From: JBFWWP01 sp050246115
GTDB lineage: Bacteria; Planctomycetota; UBA8108; UBA1146; JAJFFE01
DNA length: 64,000 nucleotides
Reading direction: 5' to 3'
Assembly (NCBI GenBank): GCA_050246115.1
Contig: JBFWWP010000029.1
Coordinates: 4,462 to 68,461 of the forward strand
Numbering within the stretch: the first letter of the stretch is position 1; the number at the start of each line of letters is the position of its first letter. The translations under genes and the position numbers were made by a program. Below the pieces are notes generated by a model, which saw nothing but the letters and a program-made list of their open reading frames with translations, was not told the origin of the DNA and made no database searches. Positions 25,824 to 33,450 of the stretch are shown here, piece after piece.

Positions 25824-27170
25824 TCAGTCGATCGCCGTGTACTTGCCGCCGTGATCCTCGGCCAGCTGCTTCAAGAACCGCACCATCTCCGCGGGGTCGG
25901 TCTCGGGAGCATTGCCGCGGGCGTACTTCGAACCGGCGGGCCACTTGCCCTGCCCTTCGAAGCCGAAGGTGAAGATCCTCACCTTGCGCAGGCGATTGAG
26001 TTCCTTGGCCTCCTCGAGGATCCTCGGCACGAGAACCGTGGCAGTCTCTTCTCGAGACTTCATCGGCGCACCGTCCGAGAGCAGGATCATGGTGTCTACC
26101 TCAGGATCCTGGAACGCCTTCCGCAGCGCCTCGTCGGTATGCGTCGCGTTGTCGGCCTCGAGTTTCTGCACCCACTGCGCGGCCCGGGACTTGGTCGACG
26201 GTGTCGCGAGGACCAGAGTGCCGCTCATGGAGCGCACCTCGTTGTTGTACGCGATCACATTGAACTTGGCCCCCTTGGCGAGCTTGTCGATGGCACGAAA
26301 GAGCTCGGTGCGGAGTCGCCGTATGCGCTGCCGAACCTCCCAGTTCGAACCCGTCCCCCCCTCCTCACCGCCGGGATCCCACTTCGTCATCGAGCCGGAG
26401 ATGTCGACCACGAACACGACCCGTCGCGTGACGATCTCGACGCCAAAGAAGGTGGGCGCGTCGGGAGCGACGTCCCGTACACCGGTCCCCGCATCGCCCT
26501 CGGACGGTTCCGCGGTCGGGTCGAGGCCCGCGCCATGGGTCTCCCAGAAGTTCTGCCAGTCCTCGACGCTGTCGAAGTCACGCCGAGTGAGTGAGATCAG
26601 CGCCTGGTGGGCGCCGTAGGAGGTAGTGCCTTGGTCGATCCCGTCGCGCGCCAGAATTGCGATGAGTCCCGGGATCGCTCGCTTGGAGCGCCGCTGCAAC
26701 AGGTAGTCGATCGCGTTGCGTTGCGCCATCTCGTCCGGGTGGGCGAGCCCAAGCAACAACCACTGCTCGGCAGCGTCGCCCTCCACGTCCGCTCCTACGG
26801 CGAGCATAGCAGCCAAGATCAGAGGGTTAGTCTTCTTATTGGCGAGACGTTCGAGGAACGGAGCGCCGAGAATCTCCGCACCGAAACCGACGAGCGACTC
26901 ATGAATCTGGAGATGCACGCGGGCGGACGGCACGCGGGGCACCGCGTCGAGCAGCAGGCCCACGGCCTCCGCTCCGGGAATGCGGGCGACGTCATCGAGC
27001 GCACCTCGGATGCCGGACTCGTCACCCGCACGGACCGCGACTTGGAGGCGCTTGCGCAAGTCCGCCGGGATCTCTCCGCCCACCACGGGTGCGCCGAGCA
27101 CGAGGAGGCAGCATGCCCCAACGCTCAGCCAACGTACCACCCGGCCGGACCACGGATCGGCACTTCCCAC
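25824..27170 (-). CDS. Secreted von Willebrand factor A domain protein
   Basis: A 448-residue protein with a signal peptide (residues about 10-32, LSVGACCLLVLGAPVVGG), a helical HEAT-like region (35-200, with the block AQRNAIDYLLQRRSKRAIPGL) and a VWA domain from about 248. The MIDAS motif DISGSM is intact at 256-261, with THTDEAL and ILLSDGAP as the other metal-site blocks. It is expected to bind partner proteins or metal at the cell envelope. The GTG at 27170 is chosen because GGGAGG lies 6 nt upstream and because it gives a normal signal peptide. It sits upstream of the M14 peptidase in a likely operon. Confidence 0.85.
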   Translation of the reverse strand: MGSADPWSGRVVRWLSVGACCLLVLGAPVVGGEIPADLRKRLQVAVRAGDESGIRGALDDVARIPGAEAVGLLLDAVPRVPSARVHLQIHESLVGFGAEILGAPFLERLANKKTNPLILAAMLAVGADVEGDAAEQWLLLGLAHPDEMAQRNAIDYLLQRRSKRAIPGLIAILARDGIDQGTTSYGAHQALISLTRRDFDSVEDWQNFWETHGAGLDPTAEPSEGDAGTGVRDVAPDAPTFFGVEIVTRRVVFVVDISGSMTKWDPGGEEGGTGSNWEVRQRIRRLRTELFRAIDKLAKGAKFNVIAYNNEVRSMSGTLVLATPSTKSRAAQWVQKLEADNATHTDEALRKAFQDPEVDTMILLSDGAPMKSREETATVLVPRILEEAKELNRLRKVRIFTFGFEGQGKWPAGSKYARGNAPETDPAEMVRFLKQLAEDHGGKYTAID

Positions 27171-27359
27171 ACCACACCTCCCTAACTCGGAGCAAGAACG
27201 TCGATGACCGGGTCCAGAATGGCTCCCCGTCCGGACGCCGCTATGGTACGCCGCCTCCCGAAGTCTCACAACCTAGACCCGCTCCCGCCCGCCAGCGACG
27301 CCCGCAACCGCGAGCCAGGCCCCCCGGGCGACGGTTCCCTACAACCCAGCGAGAGGCTC

Positions 27360-27956
27360 ATGCAGATCGATCCCGAACTCCTCGCACCCCGCGACCGGTA
27401 CCGGCTACTCACGCACGCCTTTGTCCCACGGCCGATCGCCTGGATGAGCACGGTGTCACCGGCCGGTGTCGCCAACCTCGCGCCATTCAGTTTCTGTGGC
27501 GCCGTGACGAGCGAACCCCTGATGCTCATGGTGAGCGTCGGTCGGCGGCGCGGCGCGCGTAAAGACACCGCCGACAACCTCCTGGCGACCGGCGAGGGTG
27601 TCCTGCACATCCCGCACTCGGAACTCGTCGCGCAGATGGTCGCCAGTTCCGCGGAACTCGCGCCGGAAGTCGACGAGTTCGAGCATGTCGAGCTAGCCAA
27701 GGCCCGCAGCGTTCGGGTTCGGGCACCTCGGGTGGCGGCGGCGGCGATCGCCATGGAGGTCCTGGTGGAGCGGCACTTCGAGGTCGGCGACGGGCCCGTC
27801 GATCTGTTCCTGCTGCGGGCGGTGCTGTTGCACCTCGCCGACGAGTTCCTCGTCGACGGAGTCCCGCAGCCAGAACGGCTGTCGGCGATCGGGCGATTGG
27901 GTGCCGCCTCCTACCTGAATACGCACTCGACGTTCGAGATGCAGCGACCCGAATGA
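27360..27956 (+). CDS. Flavin reductase-like (FMN-binding) protein
   Basis: A 198-residue protein of the flavin reductase like domain family: VPRPIAWMSTVSPAGVANLAPFSFC and EPLMLMVSVGRRRGARKDTADNL are diagnostic blocks for FMN binding. Members bind FMN and reduce it or act as oxidoreductases of unknown substrate. The ATG at 27360 follows GAGAGG by 3 nt, which is close but workable. It is divergent from the VWA gene and followed by a 377-nt gap, so it is probably monocistronic. Confidence 0.88.
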   Translation: MQIDPELLAPRDRYRLLTHAFVPRPIAWMSTVSPAGVANLAPFSFCGAVTSEPLMLMVSVGRRRGARKDTADNLLATGEGVLHIPHSELVAQMVASSAELAPEVDEFEHVELAKARSVRVRAPRVAAAAIAMEVLVERHFEVGDGPVDLFLLRAVLLHLADEFLVDGVPQPERLSAIGRLGAASYLNTHSTFEMQRPE

Positions 27957-28333
27957 AGCAACAGCGCCTCTCCGGACACCTCATCCGAGAGTCCCTCGCC
28001 ACTTCCCAGGCGTCGGGTCTGTAAGGGCCACGTAACAACGGCACCGCGCCCAGCGCGTCAGGCCGTCCCGAAACGTCCACGGGGCATTCCTCTGCCATCG
28101 CGCAACGCTTTGGCCACGGCATTGCATAGGTGCAAAATCGACTTCGGAACCCAGCCTCTGACTTCCGGTCTGGTGGGCCAACTTTTGAAGTCGATGGGCT
28201 CCCGGACTCGCGACCAACCGAGTTCACAGCGCCAACTGTGAACGTTCCGTTCAGATCGTGCTTCGGTTCCTGAAGGTTCCGTTCAGGAACCGCCCCGGAA
28301 CCGCCGCAACGACGTCGAGAAGGAGGTGTGGAG
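27957..28333. other. Intergenic leader region rich in hairpins
   Basis: No gene is supported. The last 110 nt hold three inverted repeats (next entry) in front of the DUF1080-like gene. The first part shows nothing clear beyond short low-complexity frames. Confidence 0.5.
28222..28292 (+). promoter_or_regulatory. Overlapping inverted repeats in the leader of the DUF1080-like gene
   Basis: Three stems lie in a row: GTTCACAG/CTGTGAAC (28222-28243, 6-nt loop), TGAAC/GTTCA (28239-28253) and CGGTTCCTGAA/TTCAGGAACCG (28264-28292, 7-nt loop). The first two share bases 28239-28243, so they cannot form together. The arrangement could be an attenuator-like leader RNA or operator sites. No U-run follows the last stem. 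The role is inferred from position 42 nt before the GTG start. Confidence 0.4.
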
Positions 28334-29203
28334 GTGGTGCCAAAACGAAGCGCTTGGTTCTGCGCTTGGTGTTTCTCACTCGTCGCCTTGGTGGGGTTTT
28401 CCTGCCTCAGCGTTGACGCGCAGGAGCCGACACCCCCCGCGGAGCCGTCGCCGCCCGCAGAGCCGACGCCGCCCGCAGATGCGGGCGCGGGAAGCCTGAC
28501 TGCAGCGGAGCGTGAGAAGCTGCTGGCCGAGTTCCACGCGACTTCGGCCACCTTCGAGGATGACGGCAGGGTCTGCCTCGTGTACGACTTCGAACAACGC
28601 GACCTCGGAATCGTCGAAGACTTCGTGCCGGACATGGCGGACACCAAGCGACGAGTACGGTGGTCACAGGGATACGAGGGGACCTTTCGGACGGTCGAGA
28701 ACGGGATCGTGATCGCCGATCACGGCACGTGGATGCACGAGGCGCTGTGGAAGTCGGCGACCCTGGAGGTCGAGTACATGTCGATGGCGCCCTACCGGCG
28801 CGGCGACCTCCTCGCAGCCGTGTTCAGCTACGACAAGGGGCGACGAACCGTGGGCAGCAACAACGGCACTCAGTGCGTACGGCTCAAGGGAGATCAACAC
28901 GCGGGCAAGCCGCACCCGGCGGAACCGGAGATGATCGAGTCCGAGAAGCGCTTCCGCTTTGGCATGGCCGTCGGGGATGGCACCGTCACGAGTCTCCGCA
29001 ACGGTCGCCCCACCTGCGACACCAAGGAGTTCAAGAACTTCGTGGCCAAACCGACCAGTGGCATGGTCGGACTCGTCTGGCGAGGGACCATCAACGGCTT
29101 CATCTTCAAAGTCACGATCGTCGGCGATCTCGACCCCGAGTGGGTCGACAAGAAGCTCGGCCGAACTCCCGCAAAGGCGCCCAAGTCGGCGGCACGGAAG
29201 TAG
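28334..29203 (+). CDS. Secreted DUF1080-like/LamG-fold protein
   Basis: The 289-residue protein has a signal peptide (about residues 1-29, ending SVDAQE) and a short Pro/Glu/Ala linker of repeated PPAEP/PPADA. The remainder is beta-rich and resembles the 3-keto-disaccharide hydrolase (DUF1080) / concanavalin fold (VCLVYDFEQRDLGIVEDF, ATLEVEYMSMAPYRRGDLL, GMVGLVWRGTINGFIFKVTI), but similarity is weak and no catalytic residues can be named. GAGAAGGAGG lies 7 nt before the GTG at 28334, which decides the start over the GTG 6 nt earlier. The C-terminus is basic. Confidence 0.7.
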   Translation: MVPKRSAWFCAWCFSLVALVGFSCLSVDAQEPTPPAEPSPPAEPTPPADAGAGSLTAAEREKLLAEFHATSATFEDDGRVCLVYDFEQRDLGIVEDFVPDMADTKRRVRWSQGYEGTFRTVENGIVIADHGTWMHEALWKSATLEVEYMSMAPYRRGDLLAAVFSYDKGRRTVGSNNGTQCVRLKGDQHAGKPHPAEPEMIESEKRFRFGMAVGDGTVTSLRNGRPTCDTKEFKNFVAKPTSGMVGLVWRGTINGFIFKVTIVGDLDPEWVDKKLGRTPAKAPKSAARK

Positions 29204-29355
29204 GAACGCGCTCAAAGCTCGTCGCGCTCGGTCCTTCTCGGAGACTTCGCACCTCGCTCCCCGGGTAGTGTAGACCTCGCCCCGGGGAGCGAGTACAACC
29301 GGCAGACTCTTCGTGCTGACACGAACCGATCGGCGTTACCACGAAGCCGCGGGCT

Positions 29356-30678
29356 GTGGCCACCGGCGCGCCGGAACCGCCGCGTGCGCGCCGATGGGGG
29401 GTGTGCTGCCCGCAGCCCCGAGACTGCTGGAAGCCGGAGCCCTTGCAGATTCTGCTCGCCACAGAGTTGATCGACGGAGTCGTGTCGTTCGCCAGCGGCC
29501 ACGGGGTGCTGGCCGCGACCGAGGGGGCGGCGACTGACCCTGCGGTCTCGATCAACCTGATCCTCCTGCTCCTGTTCGTGTCGGGGGCCTTGGGGATCTC
29601 GTTTCTCTGCTCGCTGCTCGAGGCGGCGCTGCTGTCCGCCCGCCTGTTCGCGCTGACCGAGCAGAAAGAGGCCGGCAACCGCGGGGCGAAGCTGCTCCTC
29701 GAAATCAAGCAGACTCGTCTCGACGATGCCATCAGTGCGATCCTCACCCTGAACACGATCGCCAACACGGCCGGCGCGGCGCTCGCTGGAACCCAGTTCC
29801 GACTCGTCTACCAAGAGTGGGCCCCGAATGCGAGTGCCGGCGATGGCGTCGCGTCGGGCATCTTCGCGGGCTTGCTCACCCTGCTGATCCTGTTCTTGGC
29901 GGAGATTCCGCCGAAGACCCTGGGGGCCGTGTACTCCACACAGCTCACGGGAGTCGTGGGTTGGACCCTCCACTTCCTGATCCGACTGATGTCACCCGTC
30001 CTGTTCGTCACGCGTGCGTTCACCCGGCTGCTCGCGCACGACCGCGGTGTGAGAATGTCGCGCGGCGAGATCATGGCGTTCATCGCGATGGCCACCAAGG
30101 AGGGCGCTCTCGAAGCGGAAGAGAGTGAGGTGTTTTCGAACTTCCTGCAGTTCCAGGAGCTGACGATCGAAGAAGTCATGACACCGCGCACCGTAGCGGT
30201 GATGGCGGATGCGAACGTGACCGTGGATGAGTTCCTCGCCGATCCCTCGACGGAGCCCTTCAGCCGCGTCCCCATCTACGATCGCGACCGCGACGACATC
30301 GTTGGCTACATTCTGATGAAGGACCTCTACAAGCGAGTCATGGAGGGTGCCGATCGGTCGCGCCCCATCCGTGAGTTCGCCCGCAAGGCCTGGTACGTGC
30401 CGGAGGTCGTTTCCATGTTCGACGCGCTCAAACAGTTCCTGCAGCGCCGCGAGCACATGGCCGTGGTGACCGACGAACACGGCGGCGTCAGCGGACTCGT
30501 GACGCTCGAGGACCTGGTCGAGACGATCCTGGGCGCCGAGATCCTCGACGAGTCGGACGAGCACGCCGACCTCCAAGTACTGGCCGAACAGCTCCGCAAC
30601 ACCCGCCTGCAGCGCTTGCGCAACGTGCACCGAGTGCGCCGCCCCCCGGAGGCCGGCACCGAGGGCACGCCCCGGTAA
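29356..30678 (+). CDS. CNNM/CorC-type transporter-associated CBS-domain protein
   Basis: A 440-residue protein: an N-terminal DUF21 (CNNM) membrane domain with hydrophobic segments at about residues 70-90, 125-150, 165-185 and 195-215, including LAEIPPKTLGAVY, then a CBS pair (TIEEVMTPRTVAVMADANVT and EHMAVVTDEHGGVSGLVTLEDLVETILG). Family members are linked to magnesium or cobalt efflux and possibly other divalent ions. The start is uncertain: the frame is open to a GTG at 29356, but the first 30 residues look foreign to the family, and a TTG at 29443 preceded by GGAG is an alternative. A candidate RNA and tRNA-Ser follow. Confidence 0.85.
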   Translation: MATGAPEPPRARRWGVCCPQPRDCWKPEPLQILLATELIDGVVSFASGHGVLAATEGAATDPAVSINLILLLLFVSGALGISFLCSLLEAALLSARLFALTEQKEAGNRGAKLLLEIKQTRLDDAISAILTLNTIANTAGAALAGTQFRLVYQEWAPNASAGDGVASGIFAGLLTLLILFLAEIPPKTLGAVYSTQLTGVVGWTLHFLIRLMSPVLFVTRAFTRLLAHDRGVRMSRGEIMAFIAMATKEGALEAEESEVFSNFLQFQELTIEEVMTPRTVAVMADANVTVDEFLADPSTEPFSRVPIYDRDRDDIVGYILMKDLYKRVMEGADRSRPIREFARKAWYVPEVVSMFDALKQFLQRREHMAVVTDEHGGVSGLVTLEDLVETILGAEILDESDEHADLQVLAEQLRNTRLQRLRNVHRVRRPPEAGTEGTPR

Positions 30679-30756
30679 CCACTTACGACTTTCGTGGAAA
30701 GAACGTGTATCTCGCGACGGACGGTTCCCGTCTCGAGTAGTGCATGCTACTTCTCG

Positions 30757-30905
30757 GAGGGGACCACTCCGTGTTCCCAGAAAGCGTCTCCGCCGCAGCG
30801 AAGTCGAGCGGAGTGCTGCCTGGCGAACCCAACCAGGCGGAGAACCTCAACGAGTCCCCTCGTTGTCGCCCCCGCGGGCCCGTCAGGGTCAGCGGGGCTT
30901 TTTTT
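30757..30905 (+). ncRNA. Candidate structured RNA of unknown type
   Basis: Several paired segments stack here. GAGGGGAC (30757-30764) pairs with GTCCCCTC (30854-30861). Directly next to it, CACTCCG (30765-30771) pairs with CGGAGTG (30809-30815). A hairpin GCCTGG/CCAGGC lies between at about 30818-30838. The result is a three-way junction followed at once by a terminator hairpin and U-run. Upstream, GACGG-TTC-CCGTC and AGTAG/CTACT hairpins (30720-30753) may be part of it. It does not match 5S rRNA, SRP RNA, 6S RNA, tmRNA or RNase P RNA by their conserved motifs. It could instead be the 3' end of the CNNM transcript. Confidence 0.35.
30868..30905 (+). terminator. Rho-independent terminator
   Basis: GCCCCCGC (30868-30875) pairs with GCGGGGC (30892-30898) around a G/C-rich loop, and seven T residues follow (30899-30905). 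It is the best intrinsic terminator in the window. It ends the CNNM transcript or the candidate RNA before it. Confidence 0.75.
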
Positions 30906-31041
30906 GTTGGTTGCGCGTCACCGCCGGCCGCCGCCCTCTCGCCCGCATGCAGTCCAGCCACCGGCCGTCGAACCCGCGAATCGACCCTTGCTCGCTCGCA
31001 GTCCTTCACGGATAGTCTGGGACCAAGAGGTCGCCAACACC

Positions 31042-31131
31042 GGTGGGGTGGCAGAGCGGTCTATTGCACCGGTCTTGAAAACCGGAGTGGGCGAAAGTCC
31101 ACCGTGGGTTCGAATCCCACCCCCACCGCCA
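31042..31131 (+). tRNA. tRNA-Ser (anticodon UGA)
   Basis: The 90-nt sequence folds as a class II tRNA. The acceptor stem is GGTGGGG/CCCCACC with discriminator G and an encoded CCA (31129-31131). The anticodon stem is CCGGT/ACCGG with loop CTTGAAA, giving anticodon TGA. A long variable arm (GTGGGC-GAAA-GTCCAC) is present as in tRNA-Ser, and the T-arm is GTGGG-TTCGAAT-CCCAC. Confidence 0.96.
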
Positions 31132-31333
31132 CTTCAACCCGATCCTCCACCGTGACATGCGGCGCAAACTCCGAGATGGCGGTGGTCAGTCCACAGCTTG
31201 GCTTCCTCTCCCGCCGTACGATCGATCCACCGATCGGCCGCCCCTTGGCAAGAGCCACGCCGGAACCGCACAGCTTGGAACCTTCGCTGGCCACGAGCAG
31301 CAGAGGCGGTTTCTCGTTCTCGAGACGGAGCGT

Positions 31334-31870
31334 TGGCGTAACGGACCTCGAATGGACACCGCTGATGCAGGCCGTTGCGAACGGCACCTTGGCAGAAGTG
31401 GAAGCCGTTCTCTCGCAAGGTGCGTCAGTTGCGGATCGGGATCGCTTGGCACGTACCCCCTGGGTTCCTCGCGCTGCGTATTGGAGACATCGCCAAGGTG
31501 AAGCTGCTGGAAGCCTGGGGGTCGGATACGAGCGCGTGCGCCCAAGGCAGCCTCGACCCGCTCGGCTTTGCGGTGCAGGGCCGCAACCGGGAAGTTCTGC
31601 GGTGGTTACTCCAGCGGACGACAGACGTGAACCTGGCTAAATGAGCTGGGATCCACGCCGTTGATGATCGCCGCCATGTCGGATGATCTCGAGTGCGTCG
31701 AGATCATCTTGGACGCGGGGGCGGCGGTGCATACGGGTACGGCAAGGATCGAGTCGATGGTGGTACCCCCGTGTACCGGCTGCACACCCGAACACTGCGA
31801 GTGGAAGTCCAGAAGGAGAATGCCTCGGGCGGGGCCTCGAGGGTACTCGCGCGTTACTCGAGAAAGCGGG
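31334..31870 (+). pseudogene. Decayed ankyrin-repeat gene
   Basis: Ankyrin repeats can be followed only by changing frame. One frame gives LEWTPLMQAVANGTLAEVEA and VLSQGASVADRDRLARTP; the next gives LGFAVQGRNREVLRWLLQ up to a TGA near 31644; a third gives GSTPLMIAAMSDDLECVEII and LDAGAAV. Further shifts are needed after about 31740 (ALLEKAGPRV in another frame). At least two single-base frameshifts are therefore present, and its 3' end runs into the neighbouring minus-strand gene. The start is not clear; the coordinates are approximate. It could be affected by assembly errors, but several shifts suggest true decay. Confidence 0.65.
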
Positions 31871-33149
31871 TCCGCGTGTCTTCGGCGCGGGCTCGGAACA
31901 CCAGCCACTTCAGGTACTCGCTCAACCGGAGGCGATCGGCGAACTCGTACTCGCGGAGCGAGCCACGACGGGCCAGATCGAACACGCCATCGCCCACCAC
32001 AGGGATGTCGCGTCGGCTCGCACACTCCTCCCCGAGTCGCGTAAAGCTCCCGGCGCCCATCGCCGGGAACCGGGTCACGTCGTTCCTCACGGTGATCCAG
32101 AGCGTCGACTCCACCTCGCTCCCCCCGACGACGAAGGCCACGTGTCGCACGGGGCGCGGTGGTAGGGGACGTCGCTCCCATCGAACACAACCTTCGTCCC
32201 ACGCCGGGGGAACCTCGACATCCTCGTAGCCCGCACGCTCGAAGAGGACGTAGGCAGCCACCACCAGGATTCGTCGCCAGGGGCAGTCGTGCATGTCCCC
32301 GCCTCGTAGTCGAAAGGCGATGGAGTCCGTTGTCCACGCAGCTTCGACGGCCTCCGCGCACCGGGGTAGAAAGCTCGCCGACGAGGGCAGACAGCGCGCT
32401 TCGAAACCGGACGTACGAAGCGCGGTGAGCAATTCGTCCGCCGCCACGCGGTCGAGCTTGTCGGCGACAATGCCGCGGCTCGAGCGGAGCCTTCGCTTGA
32501 TGTCGTGGAGGGTCTCGCCGGTCTTCGACGCGATGAGTTTGGCGAGCGAGCCGGGCTTTGGCGGTGACGGGGCCATGAGGTACACCGTCCAGTCGGCCTG
32601 GAGACCGGGCGACCGGGCCGGGCGCCCGACATCGGAGACCTGGGGCTCCGTAGACTGGACGTCGAAAGGGAATGTGAGCTCACTGGCGTCGGGGAGTGGG
32701 ACCTCCACGACGACGGTGTCTTTCTCCAACTCGGTCGGAAGTGTCAGGCAGGGCGCCAAGACGATCACGGTCTTCGGGCTGCGCCGAAGCAAAGAGACCA
32801 GATCACGCAGGCGGCGCACGACTTCGGGCTGCGTGAGGAACGCGTGGAAGTCGTGGAGTACGAACAGCGCACTCGACGAGTCGCTGGCGATGAAGTCGAG
32901 CGCCCCCGCTGGCTCCCGAGTGGACTGTTCTCGCTCGACCTCTACGCCCTGGAGATCCCGAGCGTCCGAGGCACTGGCCACGGAACGGGCGAAACCACCG
33001 GTGGATGCCCACTCATAGACGTTCTTGCCGAGTCGCTTCCCGATCTCGCGTACCCACCGGTCCACGCGTTCTTTCTCGTGACTCACCACATAGATGAGCC
33101 GGTAGCGCCCTCGGACCAACAGCGTCAGCTCGTCAGGGAACTTACCCAT
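31854..33149 (-). CDS. Ycf46-like N-terminal domain protein lacking the AAA+ module
   Basis: The 431-residue protein starts like Ycf46-type ATPases: ELTLLVRGRYRLIYVVSHEK, RVDRWVREIGKRLGKNVYEW, LDFIASDSSSALFVLHDFHA and SLLRRSPKTVIVLAPCLTLP. In those proteins an AAA+ ATPase domain follows. Here no Walker A or B is present. Instead, residues about 190-262 (KPGSLAKLIASKTGETLHDI, LDRVAADELLTALRTSGFEA) resemble the helix-turn-helix-strand pattern of ribosomal L7/L12 C-terminal-like domains, and a third, unnamed domain completes the protein. It may be a signalling or scaffold derivative. An ATG start at 33149 fits, with no strong SD (a TTCCC region precedes). Function unknown. Confidence 0.65.
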   Translation of the reverse strand: MGKFPDELTLLVRGRYRLIYVVSHEKERVDRWVREIGKRLGKNVYEWASTGGFARSVASASDARDLQGVEVEREQSTREPAGALDFIASDSSSALFVLHDFHAFLTQPEVVRRLRDLVSLLRRSPKTVIVLAPCLTLPTELEKDTVVVEVPLPDASELTFPFDVQSTEPQVSDVGRPARSPGLQADWTVYLMAPSPPKPGSLAKLIASKTGETLHDIKRRLRSSRGIVADKLDRVAADELLTALRTSGFEARCLPSSASFLPRCAEAVEAAWTTDSIAFRLRGGDMHDCPWRRILVVAAYVLFERAGYEDVEVPPAWDEGCVRWERRPLPPRPVRHVAFVVGGSEVESTLWITVRNDVTRFPAMGAGSFTRLGEECASRRDIPVVGDGVFDLARRGSLREYEFADRLRLSEYLKWLVFRARAEDTRTRFLE

Positions 33150-33450
33150 GGCTCTCGTCTCTTGGCCAACACCTCATGGCACTGGCTCGGCCGTTCGCGA
33201 AACACTCTGGGAGATCAGCGCCCCTGAGCGAGTGCAGCGAGGACGGCACCGACGCTGCCGACGAGCGGTGCGAGACCAGGATGTCGCATTCTGAACTCGC
33301 GCGCTGGCCGGAGCAAGGGGCCCCACCGGCGATCAGCGACTTCGTGGTCCATAGACCCCGGCAATCAGCGACCGGCCACCGATGTTGTGCTTCACGACGA
33401 GGGGTTCCGGCGGACCAGCAGCGCGCGAGCGCCCCCCGCGAGAGCGCACG
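33150..33450. other. Intergenic region between the Ycf46-like gene and the ABC permease gene
   Basis: Both neighbours are on the minus strand, so this should hold the 3' end of the permease transcript and the promoter of the Ycf46-like gene. I see no hairpin with a U-run and no supported frame. Confidence 0.5.

Noticed and set aside
30757..30905. Identification of the structured region as 5S, SRP, 6S, tmRNA or RNase P RNA
   Set aside because: None of the conserved motifs of these RNAs is present.
31643..31645. TGA in the ankyrin remnant as another selenocysteine codon
   Set aside because: The ankyrin sequence continues in a different frame after it, so it is a frameshift; no redox motif or hairpin follows.
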